The notes beneath the pieces are model-generated. The model had not been told where the DNA came from. It did no database searches and was given only the letters and a program-made list of their open reading frames with translations. From positions 102,034 to 114,341 of the forward strand of contig DDPV01000045.1 of assembly GCA_002342365.1 (NCBI GenBank): a DNA stretch of 12,308 nucleotides. Reading direction: 5' to 3'. A program made the translations under genes and the position numbers. Shown here piece after piece: positions 7,348-12,308 of this stretch (its first letter is position 1; each line of letters opens with the position of its first letter). This DNA comes from Burkholderiales bacterium UBA2459 (GTDB taxonomy: Bacteria; Pseudomonadota; Gammaproteobacteria; Burkholderiales; Burkholderiaceae_E).

Positions 7348-8391
7348 ATGCGAAAAGCCTTCGCCTTCGAGCAACTTCAACGCATGATCGGCGGAGCATG
7401 CTCGCTTGAGCGGGGTTTTGCGATTGATGGCTTGGCCACGCTGAGCTCGGCCGGTCCAAGGCATCTGAGTTTTCTCACTGCATCCAAGTATCGCGAGCAA
7501 GCCGCCAGTACCCGGGCAGCCGCGGTGCTGATCCGTGCAAGCGACGTTGATCTGCTTCCCGCAACAAGCCTGCCCTGGGTTGTGGAAGATCCATATCTTG
7601 CCTATGCAAGCCTGTCCGCCTGCTGGCAGTTCAGGTCGGTCGAGCAGGATTCTTCGCGTTCAATTGCTGCGGATGCCAGGCTCGGTGAGGGCGTGATACT
7701 GGGTCCAGGCGCGACTGTCGGCGCCGCTGCGGTGATCGGGGATCGTGTCCGCGTGGGAGCCGGTGCGCATATCGGCGCGCATGCGGTGATCGGTTCGGAT
7801 ACCGAACTGCGCGCGGGGGTGGTCATCGAGCATGCATGTCAGCTCGGGCAGTACGGCTTGGTTCACGCCAACACGGTGATCGGCTCCGATGGTTTTGGTT
7901 TTGCCCGCAATGCGCAGCGGCAGTGGGTCAAGATTCATCAGCTTGGAACGGTCCGCATCGGTAACTTTGTCGAAATTGGTGCGCATTGCAGCATTGATCG
8001 CGGGGCACTGGACGATACGGTGATTAGCAATGGCACAAAACTCGATAACCAGATTCAAATCGCACACAATGTTGTGATCGGTGAAGACTGCGCGCTTGCG
8101 GGTTGTGTTGGCATCGCAGGCAGCACCAGCCTTGGCGACCGTGTGATGGTTGGCGGTGGTGCCGGTATTCTTGGACACCTTCGAATTGCCGATGATGTGG
8201 TGATTGCTGCGATGAGCCTGATTGCGCAGTCGATTCCAAGCGCAGGCGCCTACGGCGGTGCCTTTCCGCAAATGCCCCAAAAGCATGCCGATCGAAGCGC
8301 TGCGGTGTTGAAGCAGCTGCCCTCGCTCAGAAGTCGCCTCATGCAACTTGAGCGCCTTGTTGATCAACCGTCCGGGGAGAGATCGGAGTGA
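7348..8391 (+). CDS. lpxD: UDP-3-O-acylglucosamine N-acyltransferase
   Basis: Third step of lipid A synthesis: transfers a 3-hydroxyacyl chain from ACP to the 2-amino group of UDP-3-O-acyl-glucosamine, in the cytosol. Seen in the 347-residue product: an N-terminal uridine-binding domain (about 1-100), a left-handed beta-helix of hexapeptide repeats (about 105-295, many VIG/IG turns), the conserved DGFGFA at 181-186, the catalytic-type His240 in QIAHNVVIG (equivalent to E. coli His239), and a C-terminal helix (about 310-338). The position aligning with E. coli Met290, implicated in acyl-length choice, appears to be Leu291. Length is near E. coli LpxD (341). The start ATG follows an 84-nt gap; ACGGG seven bases upstream is a modest ribosome site. 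The stop overlaps the fabZ GTG by 4 nt. Confidence 0.96.
   Translation: MRKAFAFEQLQRMIGGACSLERGFAIDGLATLSSAGPRHLSFLTASKYREQAASTRAAAVLIRASDVDLLPATSLPWVVEDPYLAYASLSACWQFRSVEQDSSRSIAADARLGEGVILGPGATVGAAAVIGDRVRVGAGAHIGAHAVIGSDTELRAGVVIEHACQLGQYGLVHANTVIGSDGFGFARNAQRQWVKIHQLGTVRIGNFVEIGAHCSIDRGALDDTVISNGTKLDNQIQIAHNVVIGEDCALAGCVGIAGSTSLGDRVMVGGGAGILGHLRIADDVVIAAMSLIAQSIPSAGAYGGAFPQMPQKHADRSAAVLKQLPSLRSRLMQLERLVDQPSGERSE
8374..8380 (+). promoter_or_regulatory. Ribosome binding site deciding the GTG start of fabZ
   Basis: GGGGAGA lies inside the lpxD 3' end, 7 nt before GTG 8388. It supports that GTG over the next in-frame GTG at 8400; the nearby ATG at 8392 is in another frame. Confidence 0.6.
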
Positions 8392-8870
8392 ATGATTCTG
8401 TGCAAACAAACGCAGGCGGATCACAAGGCCTCGATATTCGGGGCATTCTTGAGTATTTGCCGCATCGTTATCCGATGCTCTTGGTCGATCGGGTCATTGA
8501 CGTGCAGCCGGGCAAGCACATCCACGCTTTAAAGAACATCACGATGAACGAGCCCTTTTTCAACGGGCACTTTCCGCATATTCCGGTCATGCCAGGTGTT
8601 CTCATGATTGAGGCGCTCGCCCAGGCCGCTGGCATTTTGTCCTTTAAAACGATGGGTCAACGCGCCGATCCCAGGTCGGTTTTTTACTTTGTCGGGATCG
8701 ATGGCGCCCGTTTCAAGCGACCCGTCGGACCCGGTGATCAGTTACATCTAAAGGTGAGCATCGTTCGCGCGAAAGGCGGGCTTTGGAAGTATGACGCCCA
8801 GGCGCTGGTTGATGAACAGCTTGCGGTTGAGGCGGTATTGATGTGTACCATGCGCAAGCTTGAACCCTAG
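8388..8870 (+). CDS. fabZ: 3-hydroxyacyl-ACP dehydratase FabZ
   Basis: Dehydrates (3R)-hydroxyacyl-ACP to trans-2-enoyl-ACP in fatty acid elongation, in the cytosol. Seen: a single hot-dog domain in 160 aa with the family opening ILEYLPHRYPMLLVDR (20-35) and the catalytic pair His61 (FFNGHFPHIPVMPG) and Glu75 (VLMIEALAQ), spaced 14 residues apart as in known FabZ enzymes. FYFVGIDGARFKRPVGPGD follows at about 105-123. The GTG start forms a GTGA overlap with the lpxD stop and has a strong ribosome site. About 14 residues precede the conserved domain, which is common in FabZ. It uses the same 3-hydroxyacyl-ACP pool as LpxD and LpxA on either side, so co-expression ties phospholipid supply to lipid A output. 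FabA is excluded by the PHRYPMLLVDR and NGHFP pattern and the short length. Confidence 0.96.
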   Translation: MNDSVQTNAGGSQGLDIRGILEYLPHRYPMLLVDRVIDVQPGKHIHALKNITMNEPFFNGHFPHIPVMPGVLMIEALAQAAGILSFKTMGQRADPRSVFYFVGIDGARFKRPVGPGDQLHLKVSIVRAKGGLWKYDAQALVDEQLAVEAVLMCTMRKLEP

Positions 8871-8873
8871 GGA
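8869..8873 (+). promoter_or_regulatory. Ribosome binding site of lpxA
   Basis: AGGGA overlaps the fabZ stop codon and lies 4 nt before ATG 8878. The spacing is short, but it supports 8878 over the in-frame TTG at 8860, and MARIHPTAIV aligns with the usual LpxA N terminus. Confidence 0.45.
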
Positions 8874-8877
8874 TGGC

Positions 8878-9684
8878 ATGGCGAGGATTCATCCAACGGC
8901 CATCGTGAGCCCGAACGCAGAACTCGACGCCGATGTCGATGTGGGGCCTTATTGTGTGGTGGGAGACGATGTGCAACTCAGCGCGGGTTGCGTTTTAATG
9001 TCGCACGTGGTCCTTGAAGGGCCCTGTCAAATCGACCGCAATAATCGCTTTCATCCCTTTGCCTCGATCGGCGGACCGCCTCAGGATAAAAAATATAACG
9101 GGGAGCAAACCTCCGTTGCGATTGGCAAGGGTAACGTGTTCCGGGAGTGCGTGACGGTCAATCGGGGCACGGTACAGGATAGCGGTCAAACACGGATCGG
9201 CGATCACAACTGGATCATGGCTTATGTGCATATTGCGCACGACTGCGCCATTGGCGCGCACTGCGTTTTAGCCAACAGCGTCAATCTCGCCGGACATGTG
9301 CGGATTGGCGACTACACCGTACTCGGCGGTTACACAGGCGTGCATCAGTATTGCCAGGTCGGCGCTCATGTGATGGCCGGGATTGCATCCGTGATTGTGA
9401 AGGACGTACCGCCCTTTCTGATGATCTCCGGTAATGCGGCAAAGCCCTTTGGGCTGAATCGGGAAGGATTGAAGCGACGCGGCTATAGCGAGACACGCCT
9501 TCGAGCTCTACAAGATTCATACCGGATCTTGTACCGGGAAGGATTGCGCTTTGAAGAAAGTCTCGACAAATTAAGAATTCAGCTTGACCATTTTGTGCAG
9601 ACCGGACTTACGCAGGAAGCTGAGGATTTACGCTGCAGTCTGTTTTTTTTGGAAAGCACAAGCCGAGGGATTATCCGTCCCTGA
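8878..9684 (+). CDS. lpxA: UDP-N-acetylglucosamine O-acyltransferase
   Basis: First step of lipid A synthesis: moves a 3-hydroxyacyl chain from ACP to the 3-OH of UDP-GlcNAc, in the cytosol as a trimer. Seen in the 268-residue product: a hexapeptide-repeat beta-helix from HPTAIV (5-10) to about 185, NRGTVQ (95-100), the catalytic-type His121 in VHIAHDC (equivalent to E. coli His125), GVHQYC (154-159), and a C-terminal helical part with NREGLKRRGYS (194-204) and the family ending STSRGIIR. E. coli LpxA is 262 aa. By hand alignment, the acyl-length ruler position (E. coli Gly173, P. aeruginosa Met169) is Ile169, which predicts a chain shorter than C14. The start ATG is 7 nt after the fabZ stop. 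The last codons contain a run of eight T. The stop shares one base with lpxB (TGATG). Confidence 0.96.
   Translation: MARIHPTAIVSPNAELDADVDVGPYCVVGDDVQLSAGCVLMSHVVLEGPCQIDRNNRFHPFASIGGPPQDKKYNGEQTSVAIGKGNVFRECVTVNRGTVQDSGQTRIGDHNWIMAYVHIAHDCAIGAHCVLANSVNLAGHVRIGDYTVLGGYTGVHQYCQVGAHVMAGIASVIVKDVPPFLMISGNAAKPFGLNREGLKRRGYSETRLRALQDSYRILYREGLRFEESLDKLRIQLDHFVQTGLTQEAEDLRCSLFFLESTSRGIIRP
9643..9650 (+). repeat. T8 homopolymer in the 3' end of lpxA
   Basis: Eight T encode Phe-Phe-Leu with neighbouring bases. Gain of one T would move reading into the lpxB frame, and no stop lies between there and the lpxB ATG at 9684. This is a possible slippage site; nothing shows that it is used. Confidence 0.4.
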
Positions 9685-10901
9685 TGCAAGCGCTTGATGC
9701 CTCCATTCCAGACCCACCAGCGCTCAAGTTGGCATTGGTTGCGGGGGAATCCTCAGGCGATCAGATCGGCGCGGCGGTCCTTGCAAGCCTTTTCAAGCGA
9801 GGTCTGAACCTGAGCGTGCAAGGGGTGGGCGGTCCGGCGCTGGCCTCAGCCGGCATGCGCTGCGAAGTGTCCATCGATGCGCTTTCCTTGCGTGGTTATG
9901 TCGAAGTCATCAGGCACCTGCCGAGGCTTTTGCGGCTGCGCCATCGACTGATCCAAGATTTTCGGCAGTGGCCCGCCGATGTTTTTCTGGGGGTCGACGC
10001 GCCGGACTTTAATTTGAAGCTTGCGCTTGAGCTCAAGCGCAAGGCGATTCGCTCGATCCACCTTGTGGGCCCATCAATTTGGGCCTGGCGTCCCGAGCGT
10101 AAATGGGCCATGGCACGTTGTGTTGATCATTTGCTCTTGCTCTTTCCATTTGAATCCGAGCTTTATCGCGAGACCGGCTTGCAGACGAGTTTTGTCGGGC
10201 ACCCGATGGCCGATCAAATACGCTTCAATCCCGACCGGCTTGCCGCACGCCTAAAACTTGCTCTCCAGCTGAGCCCAGAGCTCAGGGAAGCCGGGCCGCG
10301 GCCGGATGGCTCACGCTGGTTTTGCCTCTTGCCAGGCTCGCGCAGCGATGAAATTCATCAGCATGCGGCGCTTATGCTTGATGCGGCGCAGCAGCTGGCA
10401 ATCCGCTATCGCCACGCCATTTTTCTGCTTCCGGCCGCCAGTGCGTCGATTCATGCCCAGCTTGAAGCGATCATCCGAAGCCAGGTCCGCGTGTGCGCTC
10501 AGCGAATCTTTCTGGTTCGTGGAGATGCCCGGACTTGCATGGCGGCAAGCGATCAGGTTCTCGCAGCAAGTGGCACCGTCTGTCTTGAGGCAGCCCTGAT
10601 CGGCAGGCCCATGGTCATCATTTATCGCATGCCCGAGCTGAGTTATCGCTGGATGCGACGGCTGCAACTGCAGCCCTGGATTGGTTTGCCCAACATTCTC
10701 GCCCAATCCTTTGTGGTACCTGAGTTGATCCAATCGCAGGCAAATCCTGCGGCGATGGTTCGGGCGCTTGAGCTACAGTGGGAAGATGAGGCAGCCCGTG
10801 GCAGGCTTGAAGGCGTCTTTCGTGCCATCCATGATTCACTTCGCTGCGATTGTGCAAGCCGCGCAGCATCGATCATCGAATCGGAGCTTTATCGCCGATG
10901 A
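9684..10901 (+). CDS. lpxB: Lipid-A-disaccharide synthase
   Basis: Membrane-associated GT19 glycosyltransferase that joins UDP-2,3-diacylglucosamine and lipid X to give the lipid A disaccharide. Seen in the 405-residue product: LVAGESSGD (18-26) at the N-terminal Rossmann fold; GVDAPDFN (103-110) with the conserved Asp pair 105 and 108; VGPSIWAWRPERK (128-140), part of the membrane-docking region; FPFE (154-157) and VGHPMAD (171-177); LPGSRSDEI (216-224) and ASGTVCLEAAL (295-305), the nucleotide-binding C-terminal half. It is about 23 residues longer than E. coli LpxB (382), part of this just before LPGSR (about 195-212). The ATG overlaps the lpxA stop by one base; GAGGGA 13 nt upstream is a loosely spaced ribosome site, so coupling is likely. 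The stop overlaps rnhB by 4 nt. Confidence 0.95.
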   Translation: MQALDASIPDPPALKLALVAGESSGDQIGAAVLASLFKRGLNLSVQGVGGPALASAGMRCEVSIDALSLRGYVEVIRHLPRLLRLRHRLIQDFRQWPADVFLGVDAPDFNLKLALELKRKAIRSIHLVGPSIWAWRPERKWAMARCVDHLLLLFPFESELYRETGLQTSFVGHPMADQIRFNPDRLAARLKLALQLSPELREAGPRPDGSRWFCLLPGSRSDEIHQHAALMLDAAQQLAIRYRHAIFLLPAASASIHAQLEAIIRSQVRVCAQRIFLVRGDARTCMAASDQVLAASGTVCLEAALIGRPMVIIYRMPELSYRWMRRLQLQPWIGLPNILAQSFVVPELIQSQANPAAMVRALELQWEDEAARGRLEGVFRAIHDSLRCDCASRAASIIESELYRR

Positions 10902-11527
10902 AAAGCCGCAGCCAGACCTCTGACTTGGCCTTGGCTGGCGGTCCTTTCGTAGGCTTGGAGGCGATCTCAGGCTATTGGGTCGGTGTCGATGAAGCTGGAC
11001 GCGGCCCTTTGGCGGGCCCGGTGTTTGCCGCTGCCGTGATCTTGCCAACCGACCAGGCAATCGAGGGGTTGAGAGATTCCAAAAAGCTCAGTCAAGCGAC
11101 ACGCGGTCATCTTGCTGAGCTGATCCGATCCAAGGCACTGGCTTATGGTGTCGCTTTTTCAAGCGTTGAAGAAATCGATACGATCAATATTTTGCAGGCA
11201 AGCCTGCTTGCGATGCGACGCGCAGTAAGCATCGTGAAAGCCCAACTCAAGGGCGCTTTGTTGCACTATGCGGTTGACGGCAATCAGGACCCGCAACTCG
11301 ACGGTCCGACGCGTTGCATCGTCGGGGGCGATGACGAGGTAGCCGAGATTGCTGCGGCATCGATTCTTGCTAAGACAAGCCGCGATGCGTGGATGATCGA
11401 AGCGGATCAGCGCTTTCCTGGCTATGACTTTGCTCGCCACAAGGGCTACTCAACCCCCAAGCACCGCGCGCTGATCGCGCTGCTTGGTCCTTCCGCGATT
11501 CACCGCCGGTCTTTCTCATGGAAGTGA
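10898..11527 (+). CDS. rnhB: Ribonuclease HII
   Basis: Cuts RNA in RNA-DNA hybrids and starts removal of single ribonucleotides from DNA, in the cytosol. Seen in the 209-residue product: the first active-site block VGVDEAGRGPLAGPV (28-42) with Asp31 and Glu32, DSKKLS (60-65), Asp127 in YAVDGN and Asp145 in VGGDDE, which together give the DEDD set, then AAASILAKTSRD (152-163) and GYSTPKH near the C terminus. The third block usually reads KGD before the last aspartate; here it reads GGD. About 25 residues precede the domain. The frame is open back to a TTG-type start inside lpxB, but ATG 10898 is preferred because it forms an ATGA overlap with the lpxB stop and has GGAG 11 nt upstream. It is commonly next to lpxB in proteobacteria; the link to envelope genes is positional, not functional. 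Confidence 0.95.
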   Translation: MKSRSQTSDLALAGGPFVGLEAISGYWVGVDEAGRGPLAGPVFAAAVILPTDQAIEGLRDSKKLSQATRGHLAELIRSKALAYGVAFSSVEEIDTINILQASLLAMRRAVSIVKAQLKGALLHYAVDGNQDPQLDGPTRCIVGGDDEVAEIAAASILAKTSRDAWMIEADQRFPGYDFARHKGYSTPKHRALIALLGPSAIHRRSFSWK

Positions 11528-12308
11528 TCCGCTCGCGTAGCCATGCACTGGTGCAAACGCTGCGCAAGCTTGCCTCGGATCCGGCGCTGCGTCGTGAGCT
11601 CTCCCTTTGCGTGCTGCCTGGGGAGCGGCTCATCGAGGATTGGATCAGGCAAGGCGCGAAACTCAACAAAGTCTTGATTCCTGCGCGTTGGCTCGCAAAG
11701 CCTGAGTCGGCGCAAACGCTATTGCGCTGGCAAATAGGCTCTCATGAGGCAGGTATGTCTGCAGACGAGGCAGCTGGGTGGTTTTTACTCGAGGGAGGCC
11801 TGGCTGAGGGTGTTTCGGGCTTAGGCTTTGAGACGGTTCCGATTGCACTTGCAAGCTTTTGCGAGCAAGCGAGCTTGCCGGCTGGCGGCTTAGAGGCGGA
11901 TTGGCTCTATCTCGACAGCGTTCAGGATCCCGGTAATCTGGGAACAATCATCAGGACTGCCGCAGCCTTTGGTGTGCAAACCTGTGTTCCCGGTCCTGGT
12001 TGTGCGGATATGTGGTCTCCGAAGACGCTTCGTGCGGCCATGGGCGCGCATCGGCGTCTTGATATCGTGGCTGTGCATGAATTTGCGGCGCTGGCGGAGT
12101 GTTTTGAAGGGCCTATTCGCGCTGCTGATGCAGGCGGGCAACTTGCGCATCGGCATGACTTACGAAGTCCGGGGCTATGGGTGCTTGGATCCGAAGGCCG
12201 TGGGCTTTCGCCTGAAATTCGGGATCACCCGCGGGTGATCCGCTATGCCATACCGATGCAAAAGCAAACCGAATCCTTAAATGCTGCCATGGCTCAGGGC
12301 ATATTGCT
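11518..12308 (+). CDS. TrmH/SpoU-family RNA 2'-O-methyltransferase (3' end cut by the window)
   Basis: S-adenosylmethionine-dependent SPOUT methyltransferase expected to modify a 2'-OH in rRNA or tRNA; the exact target cannot be told from sequence. The frame stays open to the window end, giving 263 complete codons. Seen: an N-terminal L7Ae-like substrate-binding domain (about 1-115) starting IRSRSHALVQTLRKL, then the SpoU catalytic domain with motif 1 DSVQDPGNLGTIIRTAAAFG (about 130-149), motif 2 LGSEGRGLSPEI (about 222-233) and motif 3 IPMQKQTESLNAAMAQGIL (about 245-263). Motif 3 commonly has IPMxGxxESLN; here Lys replaces Gly. Judging by the family, only a few residues to some tens are missing. 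ATG 11518 overlaps rnhB by 10 nt, with no clear ribosome site. An unclassified TrmH-like or RlmB-like methyltransferase often follows rnhB in Burkholderiales (from memory). Confidence 0.88.
   Translation, partial: MEVIRSRSHALVQTLRKLASDPALRRELSLCVLPGERLIEDWIRQGAKLNKVLIPARWLAKPESAQTLLRWQIGSHEAGMSADEAAGWFLLEGGLAEGVSGLGFETVPIALASFCEQASLPAGGLEADWLYLDSVQDPGNLGTIIRTAAAFGVQTCVPGPGCADMWSPKTLRAAMGAHRRLDIVAVHEFAALAECFEGPIRAADAGGQLAHRHDLRSPGLWVLGSEGRGLSPEIRDHPRVIRYAIPMQKQTESLNAAMAQGIL

Noticed and set aside
7680..8230. Repeated DNA word GGTGATCGG in lpxD
   Set aside because: It comes from the hexapeptide repeats (VIG turns) of the beta-helix and is not an independent DNA repeat.
7660..8424. Long open frame (254 codons) on the minus strand opposite lpxD
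   Set aside because: It mirrors the lpxD codon pattern, resembles no protein family I know and has no neighbour context. The 205-codon minus-strand frame opposite dxr (2202-2819) was rejected for the same reason.
1..12308. Mobile element, CRISPR array, toxin-antitoxin pair, phage-defence or other novel system
   Set aside because: All coding space is taken by recognised core envelope and housekeeping genes on one strand, with no atypical composition, terminal repeats or unexplained large gap.

Overview
The window is a compact, single-strand (+) run of twelve genes for cell-envelope and lipid biogenesis. It looks chromosomal. The gene order uppS-cdsA-dxr-rseP-bamA-skp(ompH)-lpxD-fabZ-lpxA-lpxB-rnhB-SpoU methyltransferase is the classic conserved Gram-negative cluster. 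Ending in rnhB plus a TrmH/SpoU-type RNA methyltransferase, with BamA sequence features such as the 'EGIQRT' and 'LKRQYLSRG' stretches, it points to a betaproteobacterium, most likely of the order Burkholderiales. That assignment rests on remembered gene order and protein likeness; genus cannot be set from here. Base composition and codon use look uniform. I see no sign of transfer, no mobile element, tRNA, rRNA, CRISPR array or origin.

Layout. Positions 3-2945 hold isoprenoid and phospholipid precursor genes: uppS (undecaprenyl-diphosphate synthase, 5' end at the window edge), cdsA (CDP-diacylglycerol synthase) and dxr (MEP pathway). Positions 2942-7263 hold outer-membrane protein quality control and assembly: rseP (site-2 protease of the sigma-E pathway), bamA (outer-membrane insertase) and skp/ompH (periplasmic chaperone). 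Positions 7348-10901 hold lipid A synthesis: lpxD, fabZ, lpxA, lpxB. Positions 10898-12308 hold rnhB and a 3'-truncated RNA methyltransferase that runs off the window.

Most junctions overlap or nearly touch (1-nt TGATG, 4-nt ATGA or GTGA, and about 23 nt at rseP/bamA), which indicates one long transcript with translational coupling. The two real gaps flank skp. The 145-nt gap before it holds a sigma-E-like promoter candidate (GGAACTG, 17 nt, TCTGC). The 84-nt gap after it holds a weak hairpin followed by five T. No gene-free stretch exceeds 300 bases.

Functionally, Dxr feeds isopentenyl units to UppS, which makes the lipid carrier for peptidoglycan and O-antigen. CdsA supplies phospholipid precursor. 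LpxA, LpxD and LpxB draw on the same 3-hydroxyacyl-ACP pool as FabZ, so their linkage balances lipid A against phospholipid. RseP helps release sigma E, which in related bacteria induces BamA/Skp-type genes.

This is an ordinary core region and I found no undescribed system. The points worth a second look are modest: the sigma-E-like promoter, a T8 tract in lpxA where gain of one T would fuse LpxA to LpxB, an isoleucine at the LpxA acyl-length ruler position, insertions in Dxr, and substitutions in motifs of RNase HII and the methyltransferase.
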